Source of the DNA: Antilocapra americana | Taxonomy: Eukaryota > Chordata > Mammalia > Artiodactyla > Antilocapridae | Direction: 5' to 3' | Assembly: GCA_007570785.1 (NCBI GenBank) | Contig: ML664183.1 | Location: forward strand, 16,871,412 to 16,935,411 | Length of the DNA: 64,000 nucleotides | Shown: in pieces, positions 1 through 12,408 of the stretch | How positions within the stretch are numbered: the first letter of the stretch is position 1 | Layout: every line of letters starts with the position of its first letter | Program-made: the position numbers and the translations under genes | Notes under the pieces: generated by a model | Databases searched by the model: none | The model's input: only the letters and a program-made list of their open reading frames with translations | Told to the model about the DNA's origin: nothing

Positions 1-559
1 GTTGAGATAAAAAAAATCTCACCTACATACACACCACTTCATGTGAGAGCTGTAATTCATGTATGTACTATCTATCCTCATGCCCATGAAAAGGGCATCA
101 TCCTTTTCATGGCCTACAATTCAAGAATGAACAAATTCTATAAACTGATACTAGTAAAACAATTTACTTTAATCAGACATTAACTCTAAATTGGAAAGAC
201 ATTTCTTACACAAACTAGAAACCCCAGACACAAAGCTGCATTTGAGAACATAAATTCAAAATCATATCTAAATATTATATCTGATCATATTAATCACACT
301 TGGTATGGTAACGAATTTCTCAGTAAAAAACAATGTCAACATAATAAAGTAGGTTAAAATTAACCAGATCCTATTAAGCCCAATATGCAATTTTAAAGAT
401 GTCTAAGAAACAAAGACTAAATTCTTAGAGATGATAAGAAATTAACAACTACTGCTGTGGTTGAAAATGTAACACCAAGGTTTTAGAGGAAACTCGTTTA
501 CTAGCATACTGACAAGAACTGAGCTACAGAAGAAAGCAAAGCACTTGAAAAATATTTTA

Positions 560-1590
560 AGCCAATGAAGCAACGGACAAACAATTAATCTCAAAAATAT
601 ACAAGCAACTCCTGCAGCTTCATTCTAGGAAAATAAACGACCCAATCAAAAAGTGGGCCAAAGAACTTAATAGACATTTCTCCAAAGAAGACATAAAAAT
701 GGCTAACAAACACATGAAAAGATGCTCAACATCACTCATTATCAGAGAAATGCAAATCAAAACCACAATGAGATATCACTTTACACCACTCAGAATGGCT
801 GCAATCCAAAAATCTACAAGTAATAAATGCTGGAGAGGATGTGGAGAAAAGGGAACTCTCTTACACTGTTGGTGGGATTGCAAACTAGTACAGCCACTAT
901 GGAAAACAGTGTGGAGGTTCCTTAAAAAACTGCAAATAGACCTGCCATATGACCCACCAATCCCACTGCTGGGCATATACACCGAGGAAACCAGAATTGA
1001 AAGAGACACGTGTACCCCAATGTTCATCGCTGCTTTATTTACAATAGCCAGGACATGGAAGCAACCTAGATGCCCATCAACTGACAAATGGATAAGAAAG
1101 CTGTAGTACATGTACACAATGGAATATTACTCAGCATTAAAAAAAAATTCATTTGAAGCAGTTCTACTCAGATGGACGAAATTGGAGCCCATTATCCAGA
1201 GTGAAGTAAGCCAGAAGCAAAAACAACAGTACAGTATATTAATGCATATATATGGAATTTAGAAAGATGGTAACGAGAACCCAGCATGTGAGACAGCAAA
1301 AGGAACGCAGATGTATAGAATAGACTCGTGGACTCTGTGGATGAGGGAAAGGGTGGGATGATATGGGAGAATGGCATTGAAACATGTTAATTATCATATG
1401 TCTAATCAATCGCCAGCCCAGGATTGATGCTCGGGGCTGGTGCAATGAGATTTCCTGCGGGGATGGAGGAGGGAGGGGGGTTCTGGAGGGGGAGCATATG
1501 TAAACCCATGGTGATATCATGTCATTGTTTGGCAAAACTAATAAAAAAATAATAATAAATAAACCTCACCATCATTTAAAAAAAAAGAAA
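560..1590 (+). mobile_element. 5'-truncated L1, ORF2 C-terminus and 3'UTR
   Basis: The reading frame at 699-1106 encodes the L1 ORF2p C-terminal region, including the cysteine-rich [18 protein letters not shown] segment, followed by an L1-type 3'UTR and an A-rich end near 1530-1590. The 13-mer GAAAAATATTTTA occurs at 547-559 and again at 1591-1603. This is a target-site duplication bracketing a roughly 1.03-kb 5'-truncated insertion. The frame contains no complete ORF2, so the copy is dead. Confidence 0.85.
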
Positions 1591-2112
1591 GAAAAATATT
1601 TTAGCAAATTTTTAAGGAATAGTTATTCTATCAAATTCTTGATTGAGTTCTAGAATAATGAATTTCCATAAATCAACTCTTAGGAAAACTAAAGCTTAAA
1701 AATCTTAACCACAGTAGGAAAATCTTATATAACATAGTATCTCTAGTTAAAACATTATGTTTCCACTTAAATATCCAAACAATCTGAAGAAAATAAATGA
1801 TAAAAGTCAGACTTTCATTACATAATATTTAGTTTCCAAATTTTAGAAAAATATCAACACTGGCATAACTATTGTTTTATTTTTGTAAAAGCTTAAAATT
1901 TGATATTTCTTTTTAAAAATTGTAATTAATAGATGATTCTAAGAGGAGAAGTCTCAAAACCACTTACATCACTAGATTATCTTAACTTTTTCCTATATTT
2001 GTATAACAGATGGCAAGCCTTACTTCTTGGACACTATACAACAATCACAATCTGTGTGACCTTTTCAGCACCAAAAGGAATCCAAATAGCCTTAATAACC
2101 AGTAACTGTATG

Positions 2113-2797
2113 TAGGTTCCTTAAAAAACTAAAAATAGAGTTACCATATGATCATTCAATCCTACTCCTGGTCACATATCTGGAGAAAAACAGGATCCAA
2201 AAGGATACATGAACCTCAAAGTTCATTGCAGCACTGTTTGCAGTAACCAAGACATGGAAGGAACCTAAACGTCCATCAACACAGGATTGGATAAAGAAGA
2301 TGTGGCACATAGACACAATGAAATACTACTCAGCCATTAAAAAGAATGAAATACTGCAATTTGCAGCAACATGGACGTACCGAGGAAATTGTCACACTGA
2401 GGATAGCTAGAGAAAGAGAAATCCCATATGCCACCCCTTATATTCAGAGTCTAAAAAGAAATGATATAAATGAACTTACTTATAAACCAAAATCTGCCTC
2501 ACAGACTAAAGAGAACAAACATATGGCTTGGGAGGGGCGGGATAGTAGTTAGGGAGTTTCAGATCACCATGTACACATTGCTATGTTTAAAATGGATAAT
2601 CAACATGAACATATTCTACAGCACAGGGAACTCTGCTCAATGTTATGCAGCAGCCTGGAGGGGAGGGGAGTTTGGGGGAAAATGGATACAGACATATGTA
2701 TTGAATCCCTCTGCTACCACCTGAAACTATCACAGTATTGTTAACTAGCTAAATTCCAATATAAAATAACAACTTTTAAAAATTTAAAAGAAAAAAA
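2113..2797 (+). mobile_element. L1 3'-end fragment
   Basis: The sequence from about 2113 resembles the last part of L1 ORF2 and the 3'UTR already seen at 900-1560: the GGTTCCTTAAAAAACT segment, the CCATATGATC stretch, then GGATAAAGAAGATGTGGCACAT and a polypurine 3'UTR. It ends in an A-rich tract at about 2770-2797 that abuts the next L1 segment. The frame is broken by several substitutions and indels. Confidence 0.7.
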
Positions 2798-3291
2798 GAG
2801 GACAAGGACTCAAATCAATAAAGCTAGAAATGAAAAAGGAGAAGTAACAACTGACACTGCAGAAATACAACTGACACTGCAGAAATACAATGGATGTGAA
2901 GAGATTAATTCAAGCCCACATGCCAATAAAATGAACAACCTGGAAGAAATGAACAAATTCTTAGAAATGCACAACTTTCTAAGAACTAGGAAGAAAGAGA
3001 AAATATTAACAGACCAATCAGAAGTAATGAAATTGAAACTGGGATTAATAATCTTCCGAAGTCCAGGACCATATGGCTACACAAAAGATTCTATCGAACA
3101 TTTAGAGAAGAGCTAACATCTATCCTTTTCAAACTCTTCCAAAAAATTGCAAAGGGAAAAAACACTGTCGAACTCTATGAGGTCACCATCACCCTGATAC
3201 CAAAACCAGACAAAGATAATACAAAAAAAGAAAATTACAGGCCAACATCACTGATGAACATAGATGCAAAAATTCTCAACATAATATTGGA

Positions 3292-3357
3292 TTGGCCAAA
3301 AGGTTCCTTTATGTTTTTCCACAAAACAATACAGAAAAATCTGAACACTCTGGCCAA
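3292..3357. mobile_element. 66-bp mariner-type MITE inside L1
   Basis: The element starts TTGGCCAAAAGGTTC and ends GAACACTCTGGCCAA. The reverse complement of the end matches the start at 12 of 15 positions, giving terminal inverted repeats. The left end resembles the TTGGCCAAAAAGTTCG-type termini of mammalian mariner elements. It interrupts L1 ORF2 between sequences that are adjacent in other L1 copies, for example the copy near 25020-25060 in this window. At this size it is a deletion derivative with no transposase. Confidence 0.5.
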
Positions 3358-3489
3358 CCCGATCCATTTTAAAAGGATCATATACCATGGTCAAGTGGAA
3401 TTTATCTCAAGGATGCAAGGATTCTTCAATATATGCAAATCAATCAATGTGACATACCACATTAACAAATTAAATAATAAAAACCACAT

Positions 3490-3821
3490 GGGGCAGTCAC
3501 TGGCAGTCCAGTGGTTAAGAATCCACCTTGCAGTGCAAGGGACACCAGTTTAATACTATATGCCAGGGAGCAACCAAGCCTGTACACCCAACTACTGAGC
3601 CCATGCTCTAGAGCCCATGAGCTGCAATTATTAAACCCACGCACTGCAATTTTGAAGACTACACACCTAGAGCCTGTGCTCCACAACCAGAGGAGCCACT
3701 GCAATGAGAAGCCCACACATAGCAATGAAGAGTAGCCCCCACTTGCTACAACTAGAGTAAGCCCATGTGTAGCAATGAAGACCCATCACAGCAAAAAATT
3801 TTAAAATATATTTTAAAAAAA
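3490..3821 (+). mobile_element. CHR-type tRNA-derived SINE
   Basis: The sequence matches the cetartiodactyl CHR/SINE2 pattern: a tRNA-like head (AGTCCAGTGGTTAAGAATCC), then repeated 'CAACTACTGAGCCC' and 'AGAGCCTGTGCTCCACAACC' motifs, AGAAGCCC blocks, a GACCCATCACAGC end and an A-rich tail at about 3796-3821. It is inserted in the L1 ORF2 sequence. Confidence 0.8.
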
Positions 3822-5480
3822 TGGTCACATTATAGATGCAGAAAAACTTTTGACGAAATTATACAACCATTTATGATAAAAAAAAAAGGCTCTCTAGAAA
3901 GTGGGCATAGATGGAACCTATCTGAGCATATTAAAGGTCAGATACGACAAACCCACAGCAAACATTATTTTCAATGGTGAAAAACTGAAAGCATTTCCTC
4001 TAAGATCAGTAACAAGACAATGGTGCCCACTCTCATCACTATTACTCAACACAGTCCTGGAAGTACAAGCCACAGCAATCAGAGAAGAAGAAATTAAAGG
4101 AATTCAAATTGAAAAAAAAGTGAAACTGTCGCTGTTTACACATGACATGATACTATAATTACAAAATCCTAAAGATTCTATCAGAAAACTATTAGAGCTA
4201 ATCAATAAATTTAGTAAAGTTGTAGGATACCAAACACAAAGAAATCTCTTGCATTCCTATATAGTAACAATGAAAGATCAGAAAGAGAAATTAAAGAAAC
4301 AATTCCATTTACCACTGCAACAAAAAAAATAAAATCCACTCCTAAGGAGGCAAGACTGTACGCAGAAAACTGTAAGATACTGATTAAAGAAATCAAAGAC
4401 AGCACAAACACATGGAGAGATATACCATGTTCCTGGACTGGAAGAATCAATATTGTGAAGATGACTATACTACTCAAAGCAATCTACATATTCAATGCAA
4501 TGAAAAAAATTACCAATAGCATTTTTCACAGAACTAGAACAGAAAATCTTACAATTTGTATGAAAACACAGAAGACCCTGAACAGACAAAGCAATCTTGA
4601 GAAAGAAAAGCAGAGCTGGAGGAATCAGGCTCCCTAACTTCAGACTATACTACAAAGCTACAGAAATCAAGACACTATTGCACTGGCACAAAAACAGAAA
4701 TATAGATTAATGGAACAGGACAGAAATAAACCCATGCACCTATGGTTAATATATGACAAAAAAAGACAAGAACATACAACAAAGAATAGACGGTCTCAAC
4801 AGGTGATGCTGGGAAAACCAGATGGGTACATATAAAACAACGAAATTAGAATACTCTCAAACACCACACATAAAAGTAAACTCAAAACAGATTAAAGAGC
4901 AAAATGTAAGGCCAGACACGACAGAGCTCTTAGAGGAAAACATAGGAAGAACACTCTAACATAAATCACAGCAAGGTTTTTGACCAAGCCCCTCGAGTAA
5001 TGAAAATAAAAACAAAAATAAACAAATGGGATCTAATGAAACTTGAAAGTTTTTGCAGAGCAAAGGAAATCATAAATAAGATGAAAGGACAGTCCTCAGA
5101 ATGGGAGAAAATATTTGCAAACAAAGCAACTGACAACAGATTAGCCTCCAAAATATACAAACAGCTCATGCAGCTCAATATCAAAAAGAGAAACAACACA
5201 ATAGAAAAATGGGAAGAAGACCTAAACAGGAATTTCTCCAAAGACATACAGATGGCCAATAAAGACATGAAAAGATGCTCCAACACTGCTAATGCAAATC
5301 AAAACTACAGTGAGGTATCACCTCACACTGGTTGGAACAGCCATTATCAAAAATTCTACCAACAATAAAAGCTGGAGAGGGTGTGGAGAAAAGGGAATCC
5401 TCCTACACTGCTGGCGGGAGTGTAAACTGGTATAGCCACTATGGAGAACAGCATGGAAGTTCCTTCAAAAACTAAAAATA

Positions 5481-5893
5481 GTCTCAGCCTTAGTGCCATC
5501 TTTTGAGAAACCTCTGCACCATGAGAGCAAAGTGGAGGAAGAAGCAAATGCACAGGCTGAAGTGCAAAAGAAGAAAGATGAGGCAGAGGTCCAGGTAAAC
5601 TTGTACACCCATGGAAGCCACAGAAGCAGAAACAAGGGAAGCCAGAGGCCAAGGATGCTGGTACAAACTGTGGACTGCATGCCTACTATCTAGAACTTCT
5701 CAACGGATCTGGAACATCTATGGCCATTCTGATTGCCTTGACCACCTTCGAGAGACCCACCATGCTCGTATCAAATCCGTCCCTTTTGCTCCTTTGCTCT
5801 GGACCTCTGATAATAATGGACTAGTTCTCTTCTCAGTTGTGGCTGAATGTAACGTGTACAATAAATCATTTCTTTTGCTGTCTTAGCTGAAGG
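5481..5893 (+). pseudogene. RPL41 processed retropseudogene
   Basis: This is an intronless, full-length copy of the ribosomal protein L41 mRNA. A 5'UTR-like start (CTCAGCCTTAGTGCCAT) leads to an ATG at 5521 and a 25-codon frame ending at TAA 5596-5598. The frame begins MRAKWRKK and ends KMRQRSR. From memory of the invariant 25-residue RPL41 peptide, it differs by R9Q, R11H, R15C and K25R. The 3'UTR follows to AATAAATCA (about 5860) and ends TTAGCTGAAGG. The 14-mer AAAAACTAAAAATA flanks the copy perfectly at 5467-5480 and 5894-5907. No poly(A) tail lies between the mRNA end and the right duplication, so it looks like a tailless L1-mediated retrocopy. It sits inside an L1 3' region in PTEN intron 1, antisense to PTEN. 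The frame is open, but nothing suggests it has its own promoter. Confidence 0.9.
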
Positions 5894-8734
5894 AAAAACT
5901 AAAAATAAAACCACCGTATTACACAGCAATCCCACTACTGGGCATATAACCTGAGAAAATAGTAATTCAAAAAGACCCACATACCCCAATGTTCACCCCA
6001 ATAACCAGGACATGGAAGCAACCATCAACAGAAGAATGGATAAAGAAGGTATGATACATATAAACAAGGGAATATTATTCACAAAAAGGAATGAAATTGT
6101 GCCATCTGCAGATAAGTGAATTGACTCAGAGATTGTCATACAGAGTGAAGTGAAAAACACACACTATACATTAATGCATATATGTGGAATTCAGAAAAAT
6201 GGTATAGATGAACTTATTTGCAAAGCACAAATAAACACAGAGGAGGTAGAGAAAGAGAACGAACGTTAACAATCCAAAGGGGAAGTGGAGGAGGGATGGA
6301 CTGGGACACTGGGATTGGCATACATATGCTACTATGTAGAACACAGATAACTAATGAGAACTGACTGTATAGCATAGCACCGAGAATTTTATTCAGGGCA
6401 CTGTGAGGACCTAAACAGGAAGGAAATCCAAGGAAAGAGGGATATATGGATATGTGTGGCTGATTCACTTTGCTGTAGAGCAGAAACACAACACTGTACA
6501 GCAACTATACACACACACCCCAAAAAAGGAATTCAAACAATTTTATCTCATTTGGAAAATGTTACACTAACAAGTAATTTTGTGTAAAAAAGAGAAAGTC
6601 TGTTTCTTTTGCAATATTTTTGTTCTAGCTACATGAATTAATAAATTCACTGAGAATTATTGTTTACCTAATAAGGTTAAACTCATTTCCATGTTCCAGT
6701 GACTGATACTTAAAAAGAAAATTTGATATAGACTATCACAAAAATTAATATTGATTATTAATGCAAATGCACAGCAAACCTGCATCAATTACTATTACCA
6801 ATTACTACGACCAAGGCAACCAAGTAAATATAAATTGCTATCATTCAAAATATGCTCTAGGGCAGGGGTCCCTAACCTCAGGGATACAATGCCTGATGAT
6901 CTGAGGTGGAATTGATATCTATATCCACTTTCGACACAACAGAAGTAATACTCCTACCATAGCAATAGAAAATTTGATGGATCAAAAGTAGCTAAATTCT
7001 ATTTTGCCTCACTTCATTATTATTAAAATATGCATAAATTTTAAATATGCAATAGCTATCATATAGTAAGGGGAAAAAAGCTGCTAGATGTCAAACTTCA
7101 GCTACTTATGATCTTGTGAATCAAAATAATGACAACCTTTTCAAATATTTAGGGCATCTTAAATTCACAGTAAGGAAAATCAGAAAAGAACAGGAAAAAA
7201 AATTGGCCAAATAATAGAAAAATGTTTAATGTGTAACTAAAGAGAAACAAACATTTCTGATGACTCTGCCATTTAAAATAATTAAGGAAATTATGAGGTG
7301 CTTTGGAAATTGTTAAAATGCACATACGTCTCTAAGTTCAAACATACACACACACACCTTTCAGTTCAAACACACACACCTTTAAATTTACTATGATGAA
7401 TAATATTTCAAAATAGATTGATATCAACAAAAACTAAAAAATAACATGGAAACATGAAGTTTCAGAGGAGTAGAGCAATGAGTACTTTTTTCAAAATTCT
7501 TTAAGTAATTTTGATAAAAGAAATTTTCTTAGGTAAGGAAAATGGAGCTTTTTATTCATATACTGAAATAAACACCATATTTATTCAATTAAATTATAGC
7601 AACAAGTGCAATTTATTTTTCTTAAAATGTGAAGTTATCACATGATTAGAAGCCCTGGTTTTAAAATATTTATCAGTATCTCTGACTAGCTCCTATAATT
7701 TCACAAAGAATCAAAATAGTCAAAACTTAAATTTCATAAGGATTTTTAAAATAGGCCTTGACATCTGCCTGTGCAAAGTTGAGAAGCAAAGCAAATTGTA
7801 ATATCAAGCGAACAGAAAAAAAAAAAAAATCATAGCAAACAATCTATTCCTAGAACACTTTCGTAATTATGTTTGTCCTAAAAACAAAACAAAACTCTGA
7901 ATCCACTAAGCTACTCCTCTGGCATTGTCTCGACTCTGGACTAATCTAAAACTCTGTCCCAATTTTTTCTAAAAACTTCACACATTAATGTTTTTAAATA
8001 TAGATAAGTAAAGCACTTCTTCAATGGGCTGACAGCAAATTTAGGGTCTCAGAAAGAATGTAACACACGCATCAGAGAACCTTAGCTGGCCCTAGTTTCT
8101 TCAACTGGAAAGAAACAAAAGACATTTTTATAACTTGTCAGAAACTTGCCATTTTAAATCAGCATATTTAACTTCACACATCTCACTGTAACAAAAGCAG
8201 CTTTAGAATTAAAAAAGTATAAGATTAAAGAATGCATTAAACACCACAAAACAAGTATCCTGTAAGTAAAGTATCTCCTAATTACGTAACTAAAGGAAGC
8301 AAGCTAAGAATTACTTTTAAAACTACTGGCAATACGAAAATGGAAAAAAAAAAATGCTTTAATAAAGCATATCCATCCTGTTAGAGAAGTTTTATGTAAC
8401 ATCCTTCTGAATACCTCATATAGTGCAATATACTTAAGTTGAAAACATCTTCAGCCTTTTCTGACAGAAGTTCAAAGCAACACTTTCACAATCAGCCAAG
8501 TAACACATGAGCCTTCTTCAAATAAACCTTTTTTTGTTACCAGGGAACTTTTGTGGAAAAAGTTCTTATAAAGAATACTAGCCTAGCAGCAGTCAAAAAA
8601 TATAGATGTTAAAAGCCTAGCTCTATCATTTATTAGCAATTTGACCTTCTTAAATACCACAACCTAAGGGCAAAGGTATTGACTTGTATAAAATATCATA
8701 CTTTCTATATATCAAACACTTAAACCTCTAAATT

Positions 8735-8970
8735 AGAGTTTCTCAACCTCAGCAGTGTTGGCAATTTTAGCTAGACAATTATTTGTTGTGGATGAGGCTG
8801 TTCTGTGCATTTTAAGATGTTTAGCAGCATTCCTTGCCTCTACACTGAGACAGATGCCAATAGCTTCCAATCTTTGCCCCTCCTCCCCAAGCTGTGACCA
8901 CCAAAAATGTCTCTAGACATTGCCAAATACCCAGACAAGGCAGGAGGGGTTCACCCCCAGTTGGCAACCA
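8735..8970 (-). mobile_element. MER5A-like hAT-Charlie DNA transposon remnant
   Basis: The segment reads GAGTTTCTCAACCTC at its left, then TGTGCATTTTAAGATGTTTAGCAGC and CCAAAAATGTCTCTAGACATTGCC, and ends in CCCCAGTTGGCAACCA. This is the reverse orientation of the MER5A consensus as I remember it. The copy is ancient and non-coding. Confidence 0.75.
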
Positions 8971-9321
8971 ATATTCTGAAAATATATTCTTCCAACAAAC
9001 CTAAAAAAGCACAAACAAGCGTTTTTACCACCATGTTAGAGATGTGAAAACCAAGGTTCACCAAGGTTAAGTACTTCGCCTTTTATTACATAAATGATAA
9101 ATAGTCAAGCAAGGACTTAAGCTAGACTTTAAGTCTAGCTAACTCCCAGATCTATACTCCTTCCATTTCACTATGCTTTTGTAAAACTCAGTCTCGTCTG
9201 CAAAAATTAGGATAACAACTGCCATCTGAGCTATTTAGGATTTACAAATAAAATGATATGCATATATAAATTCTATTAAACTAAAGGAGATAACATATTA
9301 AGGATTTGCTTGACAGGAGAT

Positions 9322-9506
9322 TCCCCTGAGGCTAGGGAAAGACTGAAGGTGGGAGGAGAAGGGGACAACAGAGATGGGATGGTTAGATGGCATCACCAAC
9401 TCAATGGATGTGAGTTTGAGTAAACTTCGGGAGCATAGGGAGGCCTGGTGTGCTGCAGTCCATGGGGTTGCAAAGAGTCGGACACGATTGAGCAACTGAA
9501 CTGAAC
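9322..9506 (+). mobile_element. BovA/BovB 3'-end SINE-like insertion
   Basis: This matches the 3' end of BovB/BovA: GGAGAAGGGGACAACAGAG, CATCACCAACTCAATGGA, GTGCTGCAGTCCATGGGG, GTTGCAAAGAGTCGGACACG and a terminal (CTGAA)n run. An 11-bp direct repeat, TGACAGGAGAT, lies at 9311-9321 and 9507-9517 as the target-site duplication. Confidence 0.8.
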
Positions 9507-9526
9507 TGACAGGAGATAATGTAATA

Positions 9527-9711
9527 CAGTGGTTCATAAAGTATGATCCCCAGACTACCATCATCAGTACCGTCTGGGAACTTAATACAATACAAATTCT
9601 CAGGCCCCAACTCAATGTTAACGAATCTGAAATTCTGGAGGTGGGGCAAGTAATCTATGACTTAAGTCTTGAAAGTTCTTTACCTGCCCATTTAAAGTTT
9701 GAGAACCACTG
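9527..9711 (+). mobile_element. MER20-like hAT DNA transposon remnant
   Basis: A 185-bp element with terminal inverted repeats CAGTGGTTC...GAACCACTG. Its interior, with CCGTCTGGGAACTTAATAC and AAATTCTCAGGCCCC, resembles the MER20 hAT-Charlie consensus from memory. It has no coding capacity. Confidence 0.65.
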
Positions 9712-10449
9712 ATGGACATAACGGGAAAAATACTGCATTGGGTGCCTAAAAACCCAACACCCTCTTTGGACTCAATCTTCTGGTAGCCTTTAACAAGTTA
9801 ATGATTTTTTTCTTTTTTTGGAGCTACAATTCCTGTATAAAAAAAGAGGAAAGTAATGCTTGTATCATCTTTTAGGCTGCTCCTTTTTTCTTGCAAAATC
9901 AAATGCAATAATAATTATTAAAGGCTTTGTTAATGAAAAATGCTAAACAAATATAAGACACAGGATATATGCTAGCTAATTCTATTCCATTTTTCAAAAA
10001 AAATCCCTTCTAGCTTAAGTCCTCATTTCTTCATCTTTCATAAATGAGTCAGTGAAAATGTTAAATAAATTTTACAACAAAGCGAAGTTAAGCCTGGCAA
10101 AGTACTGTGTTCACATTATAAAAGAAAAAAAGTCTACAAATTTCACCTTAACTCTGATAGACTCAAAGTCACTGATAAATACATGCTTAAAAAATAAACA
10201 CCTAAAAAGTATCAAGCTTGGTAACATTCCCCAAACTTCATTTTAAAAGTAGAATAAAAATTTCCATTCTATTTATTTAATCTCCAGTAAGTTCCAAGTA
10301 AATAGAACACTCAAACAGAAGCGGCTCAGTAAATTCATGACAGCAAATGAATTTTAAATGAAAAAAAAATTGTATATATTTAAAACAAGGACTTATTTGC
10401 AACTCAACATGTATGCTCTACTGATAAATCACTTTAAGAATATATCTGA

Positions 10450-10748
10450 CTTGGCACTTCCCTGGTGGTCCAATGGTTAAGAATTCATCTTCCAATGCAG
10501 GAGACAAAGGCTCAATTCCTGGCCAGGAAATTAAGGTCATACGTGCTGCAGGGCAACTGAGCCTGCGTGCCACAACTAGAGCCCATGCACCACAGTACGG
10601 AGCCCATGTGCTTTAGAGCCTGGGCTCCAAAACAAGGGAAGCCCGTGGACCACAACTAGAGAAGCCCAATCACTGCAACAAAGACCCAGAACAGCCAAGA
10701 TTTTTTTTTTTAATTAAGAAAAAAAAAAAAAATATATATATATATATA
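10450..10748 (+). mobile_element. CHR-type SINE with A/TA-rich tail
   Basis: It begins CACTTCCCTGGTGGTCCAAT and runs through ACAACTAGAGCCC and AGAAGCCC blocks to GACCCAGAACAGCCAAGA, then an A-rich and (TA)n tail at about 10718-10755. A 9-bp target-site duplication, TATATCTGA, lies at 10441-10449 and 10749-10757. The (TA)n expansion probably grew from the tail. Confidence 0.85.
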
Positions 10749-12199
10749 TATATCTGATGTAAGGACTACCTGCTTCAAATCACAACCCATTTTATAACAC
10801 CTTAATTAATCTTCCTTAAAAGATCAAAAATACTAAATATATAAAACTAGCAGAATGCAATTAATACCAGTTAATATTTAGTTTATTTATCTAGTTATTA
10901 AACTATTAATGATTTAATAACTTAGTCGATTAATAATAAATACTAAAGAAGAGAGAACCTTGTTACATTCAGCCTAAAAACCGACAAAAAGCAAAAGAAA
11001 TAAAATCAAAAGCTATTCTAAAGGGCTTTAACAACACTAAATCAACTATAAGTTTGGGGTAGTGATATAAAACAAAATCTAGGTGCATGTAACATAAAAT
11101 AAAAAGAGAAAGTGAGGGAATTTTAGACAATTACATTTTCCTAGAAGTTGTCAAAATGCACAGTTCAATTCTGCAACCTAGACTTGGACCAAAAATACAG
11201 CTAGTTTATCCAACATATAACAAAACATGTAAAAAATCCCGTAATTAGATAGTTGCATACATAATTAGACAGCACAATTCATTCTGTAATACAAAACAAA
11301 TAAGAAAAAAACAAAAACCTCCCTGGAAATCAAGTGCTTCACTACTGAGGGCACTGTGACACAGCAAGGAGACCAGGACAGGGAAAGAAAAAAAAAAAGA
11401 AGACTGATCTCTATACACAAGAAATGGCCTTTAAGAGGCAGGTCTCAAGCTTATTCCATCTTTCCCCATACCTGGTAAGAATAAATTAAGGAAAAACTCT
11501 TTTAGCTGTTCTTCCCATTTCTAGGGCCTAAAACTGGATCAAAAATGAAAATGTGAAACAATACAAAGGTTTAACCTAAATAAAACTCCCATATTAATGC
11601 ACTGCCAGATTATTTTAAGTGCAAATGATAATATAATAAATGTAACTTGGCGTTCAAAGCTGCATGACTCCTCCAAAAATCTGAACTTAAAAAGAAATGC
11701 TACAGTACCTTCACTGTAGTTTATGTAACTGTTGTATCACATATAAATGTTTTGAGACAGAGATTACTGTGAATAAAATATATATTTTAGTTGACCTGTC
11801 TTTAAAGAAAATTAAATATTTTAACAAATTTTTATTTTAATATAACAAAATTTTATTTTTCTACTTCATATAGAGGAAGTTTTCATCATACCTTAGTATT
11901 TAAAGCAAATAGTCTTTGATTAGTATGATTAATGCTTCCATAGTATGAGGGAGCAGAGCTTCAAATTATTTGTAAAGAAACAGCAAAATCACAAACATTT
12001 TATACTCAGAGCTCCTAAAGGAATACCCCTATTTTAAAAAATACTCTTAGCATGAACCAATTAATGTGGCAACATATCCAAAACTGAGGAAATTCAGTTA
12101 AAATCACTGCTCCTCCCAAACATGAAAAGACAAATAATTTCTCATACGTGGGTAGCCTGGAATTATAACTTTTAAGAGCAGCAGTGCCCATTTAAATAT

Positions 12200-12408
12200 T
12201 TACAAGGTGGCAAGTGCTATGCCATTACTTATCTCATTTATTCTTCAAAATAAACATTATATGGGTGGGTACCATTATCCCCATTTCACAGATAATACAG
12301 ATTGAGAAAAGTTAAGCAACCTACACAAAGTCATCCAGCTACTACTAAGTGTCAGAGTCAGGATTCCAACACAGGCAGTGTTGGTTCCAGAGCCTACACT
12401 GCCACCTT
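12200..12408 (+). mobile_element. MIR SINE
   Basis: A typical MIR core: CTTATCTCATTTATTCTTC, GGTACCATTATCCCCATTTC, ACAGATAATACAGATTGAG, GTTAAGCAACCTACACAAAG, then AGTCAGGATTCCAACACAGG and a degraded end. It is an ancient mammalian-wide tRNA-derived SINE in PTEN intron 1. Confidence 0.8.

Larger units (their letters stand above)
2798..6530 (+). mobile_element. L1 ORF2-to-3'UTR copy carrying three later insertions
   Basis: Segments at 2798-3291, 3358-3489, 3822-5466 and 5908-6530 read in order through L1 ORF2 (reverse-transcriptase region through the C-terminal region) to the 3'UTR, all on the plus strand. The order is interrupted by a small mariner-like element (3292-3357), a CHR SINE (3490-3821) and an RPL41 retrocopy (5481-5893). 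Stops and frameshifts are frequent. Near 2851-2890 a 20-bp unit (starting CTGACACTGCAG) is tandemly duplicated. Element boundaries are approximate. Confidence 0.8.

Noticed and set aside
2998..5368. Short frames in the L1-rich left end
   Set aside because: They are fragments of L1 ORF2 and are covered by the L1 features.
7340..7382. CA-rich short repeats
   Set aside because: Short and imperfect; no CRISPR-like spacing and nothing beyond a degraded microsatellite.
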